64,000 nt of DNA, taken from contig CM041292.1 of NCBI GenBank assembly GCA_023052935.1, positions 91,123,169-91,187,168 on the forward strand. The letters run 5' to 3'. The stretch comes from Piezodorus guildinii. Taxonomy: Eukaryota > Arthropoda > Insecta > Hemiptera > Pentatomidae. Below the pieces are notes generated by a model. That model saw only the letters and a program-made list of their open reading frames with translations. It did no database searches and was not told where the DNA came from. The translations under genes were made by a program, and so were the position numbers. Below are positions 33,174 to 44,545 of the stretch, piece after piece. Numbering within the stretch: position 1 is the stretch's first letter; each line of letters begins with the position of its first letter.

Positions 33174-33186
33174 ATGATTCTGGGTT
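33174..33186. repeat. Target-site duplication, right copy
   Basis: ATGATTCTGGGTT, directly after the A tract. The unoccupied site would read from 32325 straight to 33187. Confidence 0.85.
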
Positions 33187-33989
33187 ACCTTTTGTGCGGG
33201 AAAGAAAACTAATGGATGTCCTGATATCTCTTTATTAAGTGTACCTTTGTTTGGATCCTTTTATTTATTTTTTTAATATTCACGAATAATTAAAACACTT
33301 TCTTTGTTAAAAGAAAAACAAAAAATTATGTTTATTTTATATTTTCATTAACCTTGCTTTTTTATATTTCACAAACAGAATAGCTTTCGACAAAAATAAG
33401 CTGAGAACCTAATATACTTCTTTCTTTAAAAATAAATAAAATTAAAATAAAAGGAATTCTTGTTTAATGAAAAAGAACGAAATTAAAATGAACGAATTTG
33501 AGCGTTAACACATACAAAATATGAAGAAACTAGTCACTCGGCTGTGTCAGGGTTGGGGAGGTCGAGTGAATAAATGCAATAAAGGTTAGAAACGGAGGAA
33601 CCAGGGCGGGAAATAAAACTGAGAATTGAATAGAAGTCACGCTCTTCTTCCTTAGATCGTGAACCCGATGAACGTGTTGCCTAAGAACCAGTAATTTGTG
33701 AACAGATTCTTCTTCCAGGCGCCGGAATAGATTTTATTTCTCTGCTTTTTCTTATTCAATATTCTTCCGAATCGGAAATTCTTGAGATATTGATCATTTA
33801 CTGTTGATACATATATAAATATCCTTTCAGATCTTGTCCGAAATTCTATGTCATTTTCTTTACTTTTGGAATAAAAGGAGTTTAATCGTGAGAATATAAT
33901 ATTTCCGCTGTTTTTTCATTGTTTCCGCACCCTATTTACACGTGCAACAATATCTATTTACAACTTTATTTTTAAATTAATGATCCTAT
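33187..33989. other. No gene recognised
   Basis: AT-rich, no landmarks. Confidence 0.35.
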
Positions 33990-34752
33990 TGTTGCTTCCC
34001 AAATGCTTCAGAACCATGTGTCAGCCACTGAAGAATGGTGTCACAACTGGAGAATTAAACTAAATCCTAATAAATCTCACCAAATCACCTCCACTCTACT
34101 GCGTAAAACTATGACTTCTTGTCCCGCTGTTTCCTTTAATCATACCCCACTCATCACTGGAGAACAAATACGATACCTCGGACTTCATCTTGGCAAACGT
34201 CTTACATGGAATCCTCATACAAGACTTAAACGACAAGAAACTGCTCGTAGATATCGACTATTTATAACACTTACTTGACAAACGATCAAAACTCACTTCC
34301 TCTTTACTTCAAAAAACTCATTTGCACAACCATTATCAGAGCTGTTTGGACTTATGGTAATAATCTATGGGGGTCCGCCAGACCATCGAATTCCTCCCGC
34401 ATCCAATCCTTGCAATCCAAAATCCTTCGAAAAATATTTGAAGCTCCTTACTTTGTCACTAATAAACTCATCCATAGAGACCTGAATATTCCACTAGTTA
34501 CAGAAATAGTCCACCTCCTTTTATACCAAATTACCCGACCATACAAACCTGTTTGTTTGTAACCTCTCATCTATATTTATTCATTATAATCCTCCGAGGC
34601 GTCTGAAAAGCCGGTGGCCTCGAGACCTGCTGATTAAATACCGCTGGGTAGGTTCTTCTTTAGACATTTTCAAGCCAATTTTCTGAGAATAGCTCATTTA
34701 CTAATTGTACTATTTACAGTTGTAAATTTCAATAAAAGATTTTTTTTTTAAT
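33990..34752 (+). mobile_element. Jockey-type LINE, 5'-truncated
   Basis: C-terminal RT plus 3' end. Landmarks in order: EEWCHNWRIKLNPNKSHQI, IRYLGLHLGKRLTWNPHTRL, then a frame change near 34270, AVWTYGNNLWGSARPSN, LQSKILRKIFEAPYFVTN, and after another break TATAATCCTCCGAGGCG, which encodes the NPPRRLK block. It ends in CAATAAAAGA and a T-rich/A-rich junction. The catalytic Asp-Asp box is absent. Two frameshifts make it inactive. Confidence 0.75.
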
Positions 34753-35335
34753 TTTTAATTATTTTTTAAATTAGCTGCAATGCTTTATCATAACAAATTG
34801 TTATTTCTTTATTTTTTATTTTTTTTAATGGACGAGATTTAAGAAAGTAAGACCTGTAATTTTGATAGAAAAAGAAAAATATACATTTAGTTTCTAGAAG
34901 GAAAGTCTCAGAGGATATTTATAGAGTCACTAGCAAAAAACAATTATTTTTCATTAATCGCTAATTTTATTTGAAGGAAAAACAAACCTTGACAGTTATT
35001 AACATAAATATTGTAATGACTTGGATACCATTTGTAAAATCGTGTGGAAACCTTCAGTCTTTTAACGATTCAACTTAGGCAGATGAAGAATTTTATTTAT
35101 TGACTTATTTAAGTGTTTGAAAGGGATTATTAATTATTGGAATGAAATGTAATAATTACAATCATAAGCTGTGTCTCGAAGTAGGCGTCAACGGTAAAAA
35201 TAGTTCTTCTATAAAAAATAATTTCAAAAAACTTTTACTTAACCAATTCAGAACAAAACTAGATAACAAGTTACCAAGCTTATGAATATTTTATTTTCAT
35301 CATAAATGATTTTTTTTTTTCATAGCTTCTTCAGT
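34753..35335. other. No gene recognised
   Basis: AT-rich, no landmarks. Confidence 0.35.
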
Positions 35336-35337
35336 AT

Positions 35338-35525
35338 TGATGTTAAGAATAGTAATATAGATGTATAATATTCCGTTCGAAAGCAAAAGATAAAAAATTG
35401 TTAATTTACATACAAAGTTGTGTAAGGTAATGGAGAGTCTTGAAAAGAGAATAAAACTAAGTTATTGTAGTAGATAATTATTTCTATTGTTGTATTATTT
35501 AATCTAAAATAAAAGTTTCCATCGA
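35338..35525 (+). repeat. Repeat R-A, copy 5 (fragment)
   Basis: Contains AGAATAGTAATATAGATGTA, GTAATGGAGAGTCTTGAAAA and TAGTAGATAATTA, corresponding to the middle of the R-A 3' half. Confidence 0.5.
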
Positions 35526-36610
35526 AGCTCAATTTAATGGTTTAAACATTTTTCAAATTTTAACTATCTTGAAACGAAAGATGTCTATTCTTCGCTACTT
35601 TCGCTTATTTTTTTTATCAAACAATCTTAGAAATATTTATTTTAATTAAAATTTCATTTCTTTTCTTTTTACCATAATATAGAAGAAGACGTTAGGGTAT
35701 TAAAAATAAAATTGTTATTATTATGGTTAAATTATGATCATTTACACTACATTTATGGTTACTTGTACACAAAACCTCCCAGTCTATTAATTTTATATTA
35801 ACACCTAAACAACAAAACAGTCCAAGCAGAAACATTAAAAAACTAATCAGGATTTTAGTTTCTTAATTTTATTCCTATAAAAAAAACAAAAAAACAGTCC
35901 GAACTCATTTCCTGTTATTTATGCTATTCGTAAATATTATGTTTACAAATTTAATCTAACAGGTTTACAAAATACATAAGAACATTTTGGCTACTTAAAA
36001 TTATGATCCGGTTTTATCAAAGCTAGATATTCCTGTTTGTAACGGTTTTGCTAGTTTAGATAATCTATTAAAAACGTTAAGAAGAACCCTCTTAAGCTAC
36101 CTTTAAATAATCAAATCGTCTTGTCAGAAAATAAAGTTTGGCTACGTTGTTTTTATTTTATTTTTCGGGGCATGTGATATTTTGTTTTCAAAAGATAAAT
36201 ATTACAAAATAAGCCATGCTCTTTACAGCCCGAAGAGAAAAGGCCTTGATTAATTTTTTTTTTTTGTATCCGTTCTCTGAAAAAAATGCATGTATACCTC
36301 GTTAGTGCCCTTCGCTGGAGATACATTTCTCCGCCTAATGACCTACTAATTAACGTTATGGAAATTTAGTGAATGAAAAGGAGAAAGATATGTAATCAAG
36401 AGGGATAGTATTTATCTGTTTTTTTTAGGTCTAGTGTTGACATTGTCATTAGCTTTCGCAGATTCGACATTGCTTCTTTGAATTCATTAATTTGAAGTCT
36501 TCATCTTATTTAGGTATCATCTAAAATGATCATGTATATGGCCAAGAGGAAAAATAAAACTATGATAATTTAAAAGGTCCAGTCTTGTCTTTTCTACTTT
36601 TCCGAAAGGA
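35526..36610. other. No gene recognised
   Basis: AT-rich, no landmarks. Confidence 0.35.
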
Positions 36611-36613
36611 GCG

Positions 36614-36649
36614 CTGATAATGGCCCACAATGTGTGTCGAAACGTTGTC
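36614..36649 (+). repeat. Hammerhead-like core motif (degenerate)
   Basis: CTGATAATGGCCCACAATGT with GTGTCGAAACGTTGTC after it. The layout is CUGANNA, hairpin, GAAAC, three-base loop, GUC, which would supply a minimal stem III and a C cleavage site. The conserved G at core position 8 is A here and I see no matching stem I, so an active ribozyme is unlikely. It lies 12 bases upstream of a mariner. Confidence 0.3.
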
Positions 36650-36662
36650 AATACAATTAATA

Positions 36663-37556
36663 TTGGGATGTTTCACATGAAATGTAGTTTATATAGTTTC
36701 TGAAATACATAAAGGATTTTTCAGGTCTCTGTTTTTTCTTCCGAATTTTACATATTTAAAGTAAACAGTTACTAATCCTCTATCATTTGTATTATAAACA
36801 TTAGCTTCGAAACCAATTACCCACTTTTTAGTATACCTCCAAAAATGAACATGGAAACACGCGATTTTCGAGTAATATTTTTGTACGAGTTTAAACTCGG
36901 GCATTCAGCAGCTGCGGCCGCTAGAAATATTTGCAAGGCGTTTGGGAAGGGAGTGTTAATGAACAGACCATTCGCCGTTGGTTTGCTAAGTTTCCAGCTT
37001 GGGATACCGACTTGGAAAATTTGCCCCGAGGAGGACCTCCGTCCGTAATAGACAACGATGTCCTCAAACATACAGTAGAAGAAAACCCTACCAAACAGTT
37101 AAAGGACTCTTAGCACAACTAAATGCAAGTGCATCTACCGTTTCCAGACATTTAAAGTGTATTGGAAAAGTAAAAAAGCTCGATACATGGGTACCTCATG
37201 ATCTCACTGAGCGGCAGCAAGACCCCATTTTTCAAAACATACCGTGCAAAAATTGAAAGAACTGGGCTCCTGAACTAGGAAGTTCTTCCGCACCCACCAT
37301 ATTCTCCCGACTTGTCTCCAACTGATTACCACCTGTTCAGGAATTTAGACAACTTCGTCAAAGGAAAACTTTTTGAAAATTATGATCAAGTGAAAAGTGC
37401 GTTTTCAGATTTTGTTTCACTTCAAAGCTCAGAGTTTTTTAGTTCGTGGATAAAAAAGTTGGTTTCACGTTGGGTAAAATGTGTATAAAAAGAAGGTAAA
37501 TACTTTAATAAAAATCCTTTACCTTGAAAACGGACATTTCATGTGACACAACCCAA
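36663..37556 (+). mobile_element. Mariner element with internal deletion
   Basis: 894 bp with both termini. The left end TTGGGATGTTTCACATGAAA and the right end (complement TTGGGTTGTGTCACATGAAA) match at about 20 of 23 positions. TA occurs on both sides (36661-36662 and 37557-37558), the standard target duplication. A full-length mariner of this type is about 1.3 kb. Here the region coding for the middle of the transposase is missing. It is the same family as the solo end at 29006-29112. Confidence 0.85.
36845..37500 (+). pseudogene. Mariner transposase, frameshifted and internally deleted
   Basis: Tc1/mariner-superfamily DDE transposase remnant. From the ATG at 36845: first helix-turn-helix (EFKLGHSAAAAARNI, KAFGKG), a frameshift near 36950, then IRRWFAKFPAWDTDLENL and PRGGPPSV, the second helix-turn-helix with SASTVSRHLKCIGKVKKLD and WVPHDLTERQQ after a further frameshift near 37110. 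The next recognisable part is VQKLKELG and, after another break, PPYSPDLSPTDYHLF, which holds the third catalytic Asp. The segment with the first two Asp residues is deleted (roughly 400 bp). No active enzyme can be made. Confidence 0.8.
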
Positions 37557-37559
37557 TAG

Positions 37560-38874
37560 AACAATTTAGACTATGATCATTTTTTTTTAACAGTTATACT
37601 TAATTTGTAATAGTGATGCACGATTGGTAAAGCATCACATCACAATTGGACTTACGAAACAGATAAAACATCATTATATTTCACCGTCTTGGAGGGGTGT
37701 ACTGCCTGGTTAGGCTGTTGATGTAAGATGTGCTATATTTGGTATTCATGAATGTGAGCTTAACTCTTTCCTAAATAGGCAAGCTTTAACTCGTTAAACT
37801 ATGCTTCTAAATTAGATAGATATTCTTCTATAGGTTAGCAAAAGATAAATCCCGTACATACTTAATTTTCTTTGGTCCCCATTAACCAAACATACACTAA
37901 CCACTGATAATTAAAGATAACAAACCTATATTTTATTTATTAATTGTATCTGTTGGTAAAAATAAAATAAGTGTTATTTTGAACTGCTTGGTGTAATTAA
38001 TTATCCGATTCCAAAGCAGTTTTCAAGCTAGAGACCCACCGTCAACCCACTGTAGAAAACGAAAATAATTTAAATGATAGAAATAAATTTTTTCTGTTTA
38101 CCTATTCAATTTAATCGCTTAGTTATTTACAGATATTTATGCCCATGTTGGAAGTACAAAGTGCGTATCCTTCAATGGATATAAAGAAACCTAAGGGTTA
38201 TTTGTAAATATTTAGAGGTGCCCTATGGAGGTAGGACCTTTAAGCAACCTTATTCTAAAGGAGCTCGTTGGAATACAGGCTGTGTGTTGAAATTATTTTA
38301 GTAGAGGTTCTTACGGAATGAATCTCGAGCTTTCCCATTATGGCGAGAATAGTTTTGGAAAACCCGCTTATAAAATCCACTTAGGCATAATTAAAGTTGG
38401 GATTGTTGTTAATGAAGAAAAATAAAAATATAGTGATTCATTAAGTTTGCTGAAAGTCTGGTGATTCTTTATTAACCAGAAAATATATAATAGCCTGTGT
38501 CACAGAGAACTAGAAGCTTTATCGAATAATGGTTCTCCTGAGTTATGTACATTGTTATCAGCTCCCAACTCATATAAACCCTATTGGAATCGTATATGCT
38601 AAAGAAAGAAAGCTTGGTAGATGATCGCTATACATGATTTTGGATTCATCAGCTCATCGAGTGTGACCAATGCTATAGCTTTCTGTTAATGAAAAATTAT
38701 CATTCATTACTCTACATCACAATTGTAAAATATTGCTATGTATTGAATTGTAAAATAAGTTCAGAGCGTTTTTCAATATAATCCTCTCTGTATTTATAAA
38801 ATCAATAATGTTTTAAAAGAGGATTAGTTAAGGTGCTTTTATGCATTAGTTTTAACCGTGATTCTTTATCTTTA
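37560..38874. other. No gene recognised
   Basis: AT-rich, no landmarks. Confidence 0.35.
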
Positions 38875-38875
38875 A

Positions 38876-39140
38876 ATGGTATTCTGCTTCCTCAAAATGT
38901 ATGAGAAAAAAATTTCAATGATGTTTTATTTCCGAAAAGGAAAATCGGCTGCACAAACGGTTCACAAAATTTTCCGTCTGTATGGCAATGATGGCCTAGA
39001 AGAAAGCATCGTCCGTAAGTGGTTTGTTCGGTTCAGAACCGGAAAGTTTGACTTGAAAGACGCAATGCCCTCTGGTTGTCCTTTCTTTAACTGATGACCA
39101 AATTCCAAAACTTGTCAGAAAGATGGAAACATTTAATAGA
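38876..39140 (+). pseudogene. Mariner transposase N-terminal fragment, second lineage
   Basis: About 75 open codons encoding the first helix-turn-helix region of a mariner transposase: EKKISMMFYFRKGKSAAQTV, HKIFRLYGNDGLEES, IVRKWFVRFRTGKFDLKDA, then SGCP. After a frameshift near 39085, LTDDQIPKLVRKMETF continues the linker. The sequence clearly differs from the 36.8-kb element, so it is another lineage. I see no terminal inverted repeat and no catalytic domain. The flanks after 39140 look unrelated. Confidence 0.7.
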
Positions 39141-39958
39141 TCATAATGGGTCAAATATAATTGATTAAACATATTTACAATAATCGCCTGTAAAAAACGA
39201 ACTCATTTTACAACCGTATATTTATGTCTCCTCTAGGAATAACAGATTCTCGGAATGTATATCTGATAATTAATGTAAATGGTTTTATTTACACATATAA
39301 TACATTTACACAAGAATTATCAACTTTTTCTATTTAATTTCTTGTCTTGAGAGCAGTAAAAAATACGAAACTAATCTAAGACTGGTAAATGAGAATTGAC
39401 CAAAAGCAAAGACTGGATGCCGCCTATTGCAGAGGTTTTTCTGAAATAGCGGGCGCTGACATGAGAAATTGCCAAGATGACCGCTGCTTCATATGCACAA
39501 TTTTCCGCCTCCACACACTTCCACTACAAAAGGATTCAAATTTACTTCCAACGGGAATTTCGCTACGGCATATTTTGGGTTCTGTTATGATTTATAAAGT
39601 GTGTACCTTTCATTGAAGCATTAGGAACTTTCAGAAACAAAAACTTATTTGTTTTTCTCCCTAGATCTGATATGCTAAAGCTTTTTTGGTGAACAACATG
39701 AATTGAACAGTTTCTTTAAAAAATGCCTAATCATCAGCGGTGAAAAAAACTATACATGTTCTGCGCCTGACCGAGAGAATCTAACTTTTACAAGAGATAG
39801 CTTTTCTAGTTTTCTCATTTTCCATTAAACAAAAAATATTTATTCTAAACCTTTGTTTGTTTTTCTCAAACGCATGTCTTTCATGAGATCCACGTTAAAA
39901 ATAGTTTACAAAACCCAGGTTTAGATCTTATAAAACTGTTTTCGACTCTTTTAGAATA
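39141..39958. other. No gene recognised
   Basis: AT-rich. The 75-codon plus frame at 39389-39616 has mixed composition with several Cys residues but no family I recognise. Confidence 0.3.
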
Positions 39959-40390
39959 TTTTTTTTTTTTTTGTTGAATGATATTGTAATCTGTCCTAAT
40001 GAGGACATTTATTATAGTGATAAAGTACGACATTCATTTCAATATTTACAAAACTATAAAATAATATACAAGAAATTATTAATAAAATATTTAAAAAGTC
40101 TAGAAGTCATAAAATCCTCAAAAATACAGCAGATTGAGTGAAGAATCTAGCCAGTGCTATAACTCCAATATATATGTTTACAATAGGTCCCGTGGCCACT
40201 GCCGTTTCAACTTTCTAGGGGGTAGTAAGCATACTCGTATGTGGAGCTGGATAAGGATTGAGCTGAACGATTGGGATGATGAATAAGGTTCTGATGTAAT
40301 TTGGAGAATTTTGATGGAATAAGGTCTAAAATAAATGGAATATTTAGAAAATGATTTGTAATTAAAACATTTATGATGTCAATTGCTACT
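39959..40390 (-). mobile_element. Jockey-type LINE 3' end
   Basis: Minus-strand 3' UTR and C-terminal end related to the young copy at 51965-53464. It starts at a T run (the tail), shares TGTTTACAATAGGTCCCGTG, CCACTGCCGTTTCAACTTTC and GAATAAGGTCTAAAATAAAT with it, and lacks the ~150-base GC-rich block found in the 3' UTR of that copy. Confidence 0.65.
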
Positions 40391-41910
40391 TTAGTATTTA
40401 ATTGTTACGTGAAGTTCGTTGTAGTTGTTTTCAAATCCATCATAAAATGTATACCATTTAAATGTATTGGAATATTTCAGAACGAATCTTGATCGAAGAA
40501 TGATACCAAATCATCTTTTGTTTTTCCTTTCCTTAAAACACAGAAAGATTCGCTATTCAAAATATCTATTGTGAGCTGAGGTTGTGTTATAGTTTATATG
40601 TGTATTTTTGAGGTCAATTTCGAAAACTGCATCCTAAATAAACATTTGGTCTTTGTTTAGTTATTTTTGAATACTAAAAGAAATGCATATTTAATATTTT
40701 CTAATCCTACTGAGTTAGGAATAAATTGTATTCGGGTTATGACAAAGCGCAGATTTCAGCATAACTATACGTTAATTATAAGAATAATATTTTTGTCATT
40801 GATCTATATGTCTGTTTGTGTATATGTCAGAATTAGCTCATAAGAGAAATAATGAGCATTAACTAAGAAAGCTAATTTTACAAATAGCTAAATACCAATA
40901 TTTTTATTGGACTAGTAAAGGCACTAAGGAAAATCTTTTGAGTGGTACCAGAGGTTTTTCTTAATATTTGACTAGTAGTATTACATTCTTAAAATATCGA
41001 GGCAAAAAATCATTAAAAAACAATAATTTAATATTAAATCTTTCTTTTTATGCCATGTGGCCCTGACATCGTGAATTGAGTCAGTAGATATCAAATAAAA
41101 ACATCATATATTTTTAGTCAAAAAGAGTTCACCGATGATTCAGTAAATCTTCCAAGAATCTCAGAAATAAAAGGGTATTCGCAAAAAAAAAAAAAAATAA
41201 TAATAAATAACCTGGAAGAAACCTAGATAGACATGGATGACAACTATGTAGAGAAAAGATCCCTTTATGTTGTGGTCTAGAACTGTGTCAACGTGTCAGG
41301 GATTCTATAACCCTTTGGATTATAAAGTGGCTTTCACGCTGCTCCGAAACGAGGAGACCATGTTGTAAAAAACATTTTTATTAGGCTGTAATTTCAGGTC
41401 GCTGCAGTCCAAAATTTGTTGAAGTTAGAGTTAGTCAAATGGTTACAACCGATTGCTTGAACTTTTGGGGTAATCACGTCGAATTGTTAAATGTTTATTG
41501 TTAAGTGTTTTTATGTTGTTTTTTTTTGTTAGTTAAAACGAGGGAAGCAACAAACTCATTGCTCAATATGGCTTAGCTTGAGTGGCGGATCCACGGGGGA
41601 GAAAGGTGGAGGAGGAAAAGAAAGGAATTTCCTGTATTCCTCTGCCTCGCTCCCAAAATGACTAGCGAAAAAAATGTATGACTGATTTTGTGTACTGAAA
41701 CATATACTGAATATCTAATACCACCTCTCGTGCGTTACTATAAAACAATAAGTCCGTTTGGCAAAGTTAGGTGTAAGTGCGTTAATCCTCCTCCTCCACT
41801 TCTAAGTTACTATCGTCTAAAAGATGCGATTTTTGTCCATCTCACGGCCGGTTCTAGCGGCTTTTTTGGATACTACGTGTTCCACACTTATCCCATTTTC
41901 AAATTGAGAC
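40391..41910. other. No gene recognised
   Basis: AT-rich. Poly(A) and TAA runs lie near 41184-41210. A GC-richer patch at 41570-41660 (GGCGGATCCACGGGGGAGAA) is not assigned. Confidence 0.35.
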
Positions 41911-41915
41911 GTTGA

Positions 41916-42900
41916 TTTCCAAAAGTTACTATAGGACATTTTTTTCAAAATTGATATTATTACATATTTGTATACTAATTGTTTAGTTGTATCTAAATCC
42001 TTCAACAGATTTTATCTAAAAAACATAGAAATCCTTTAAAAACGTATTTGAAAATTGCATTTCATTTTAAAAGGTACTAAAAAATATTCCTTCCGAAACG
42101 TACTATATCCCTGTAAACAGATATAACCTTTTCTTTCATTTCCTTCCAAAAGGTACTATATTTCCTACTAGACAGCAGAAGCACCTAACCCCGTAAAAAT
42201 ATCACCATTGATTTATTGTTTCCTTCATTTGGTGCATTTTTATTGGTTCATTTAGTACATCTTGAATCACTGCTGTTATTTTGATCAATAGTTTTAACCT
42301 AATAGTTTTTAGACAGTTTGAAACAACTTAATTGCCTCGCTTCAGTTGTCGTAGGTTTCAAATTAAATTTAATTTTTCTTCTTGTAAGCCACATAAATAT
42401 TCTTCCAAAAAGTACTATGTCCACGTTTCATTCCAAAAAGTACTATATCATTATTATATTGTTATAAATTCATGGAAAACGTGCAATAATTTGGAAAAAT
42501 AAGTTGTTAATAAAGTGAAAAATCAACTTTAGATTTTAATAAAAATAGAATTAAGTAAATTGGCCCAGTAATAAACAAATGACAGATTTTTGCGTTTCCT
42601 GTAAAATTATCCAAAGTGGATATAGCACCTTTTGGAAATCAATGTAACAATTACACCATTTAAATTACACTAGTGATACTAGCGACTTCTGCGCCAAATC
42701 TGGGTTCCCTTTTCTCGCGTTTTTTTTTTTCAATTAGGCGATATCCATGTTGGACGCCAAACATTGGTAATATTGCTCTTATAAAGTTGTCATATATAGA
42801 TAGGTGCTTTTTAGTGTAAAACAGTATTTACTATTATTTAAACTTTATCCAAAGGTAATAGTGATCAAAAGCACTTACTATCAGCTTTAAAAGTGCTATC
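41916..42900. repeat. Cluster of a degenerate 20-nt motif
   Basis: The motif TTCCAAAAGGTACTATATCC, or close variants, recurs at 41916, 42064, 42089, 42141, 42401, 42429 and 42882 on the plus strand and at 42119 and 42618 in inverted sense; weaker forms appear near 42803 and 42862. The spacing is irregular, so this is not a simple tandem array. No coding frame underlies it. Confidence 0.6.
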
Positions 42901-44042
42901 TTATCCGTGTTAGGCATAAATATAAACATGTAGATCGTCTGATTGAAAAAATAAGAGAGAACAGAGAACCCAGATTTTGTGTAAAAGTCGCTAGGATAAC
43001 GCTAGGGCAATCTAAAAAGGATACGGAAAAGTATGGAACACGTGGTTTCGAAAAGAAGGCGCTAAATACGGATCGTAAGGGCGACAAAGCTCACAGCTTT
43101 TAGGTGCTAGTTTTAAAGTTCCCATTAAACAGTACTCCCGCAAAGTACTACCCCTGGATCCTTCTAATACACTTAATATTTCTCCAGAAAAATAAATTTT
43201 GTTGGGCAGAATTTTATATTTTGTGAAAATTATAATAAATAGTTTATGGACTATCATTTTATGAATCGTAATAGAGCAATAAAGTTTGATAAACCACATG
43301 TAACTAATTGTGTCTCCAATATCTTGTAGGTTTCTCCATTTTGTTTCCAACAATTATCTTTGCAATGCCGACGTGGCAGTAATAAAATAGCAAATTCTTT
43401 TCTATCTTTTTTTTTTTTTTTAATTTTTTAATAAATTTTCATCTACCATCTCTCGTTTAAACAAAAAAAGAACCTTTTTTTTTCAAATTCCAACTAGGAG
43501 ATAGAGGCAGAGCAACCACATCAATTAGTTACTTTAAGTTATGTACCCACGACAAGGCTCGCCTTGGCCTACCAGTTTTTCTAGTTTTCCCCGGCAGGAG
43601 ATGGTTCTCATCTTGAAAACACTTGGAGGAACCTGATTTTCTCTCTTAGCAGCCATTGAATGAGTCGATATTGACTGTTTCATTTACTGTAACGCTCATA
43701 GCGGCCCTTACAGTATCCAGGGAGAATTTCTTTAGTCTTACATCGGTGCTTCACCCCGTAGAAGTTGCCGCATCACTATCCCTAAAAGCTGCTCATTTCT
43801 TTTAGGCAAGAGTTTTGCGGTTGTGCATGGAAGAGGTTACATCTAGGGCGAGGGGTTAGCGCTCCACAGGCGTTCTTCCACTACTTTAAGAACATATTTC
43901 CTCACCTACTACCGTATCTGATGTTAGCGGCGTGATGGTGTGGTTTGTGTCACAACTAATGTGGTTCAACAAAAAAAGGATGAGCGGTATTAATAAAATA
44001 CAAATATCAAACATCTATATGAATAAAAACATCAAAGGTGTT
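42901..44042. other. No gene recognised
   Basis: Contains a T run at 43409-43424 and a longer mid-GC stretch at about 43500-43930. On the minus strand the latter has a short GKTRKTGRPRRALSWV-like segment that recalls basic LINE C-termini, but it is too short to assign. Confidence 0.3.
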
Positions 44043-44055
44043 ATAGGAATCATAA
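44043..44055. repeat. Target-site duplication, left copy (SINE-3)
   Basis: ATAGGAATCATAA, identical to 44370-44382. Confidence 0.8.
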
Positions 44056-44369
44056 AAAAAAAACCTGTACCACTACAACCCATGAAGGGTCTTGGGCTCA
44101 GTACATTTAGAGATTCGTACTGTTTCTAGGTCAACGGCAGTGCAATGAGGTGATTAGGCCTTAATCACGCTCAGCCGCCAGGTTTTTCCCCAATTAATTT
44201 GGGTACCCACTTTATAGAGGCTGGGTCTGCCCCAGGAGGGTCTCCATACACTAGGGTCGCCCCCCGACTGAATTAACAGAATAAATGATATTTCTGCCAC
44301 AGCCGGATTCGAACCCAGGACCCGGAGCACAGCAGATTAGTGCTCTATCCACTAGACCACGCCGCTCCC
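44056..44369 (-). mobile_element. SINE-3: full-length tRNA-derived SINE
   Basis: Reference copy, about 314 bp, minus strand. Head: A box GCGTGGTCTAGTGGATAGAG and B box CCTGGGTTCGAATCCGG at tRNA-like spacing. Body: CCTCCTGGGGCAGACCCAGC, AAGTGGGTACCC, CTGGCGGCTGAGCGTGATTA, CAGTACGAATCTC. The 3' end is CCCTTCATGGGTTGTAGTGG, then TACAGG and a run of T in element orientation (the A run at 44056-44062 on the plus strand). A 13-bp duplication flanks it. Other copies are at 21449, 31553 and 44546. Confidence 0.85.
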
Positions 44370-44382
44370 ATAGGAATCATAA
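44370..44382. repeat. Target-site duplication, right copy (SINE-3)
   Basis: ATAGGAATCATAA, identical to 44043-44055. Confidence 0.8.
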
Positions 44383-44476
44383 TAAAATTTTAATGTAAGA
44401 CTTAGTATTATAGTTATTCATAAAAATGTGGTAACACACGACTTATATTTAGGTGTATGGAAACTTTCTTGAGTAT

Positions 44477-44477
44477 G

Positions 44478-44536
<59 letters not shown>
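44477..44536. repeat. (TA)n microsatellite
   Basis: About 29 TA units directly before a truncated plus-strand SINE-3. Open frames across it are artefacts of the repeat. Confidence 0.9.
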
Positions 44537-44541
<5 letters not shown>

Positions 44542-44545
44542 CCAC

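Noticed and set aside
42119..42165. CRISPR-like array
   Set aside because: The repeated motif is degenerate, in both orientations and irregularly spaced, in a eukaryotic context; there are no uniform spacers.
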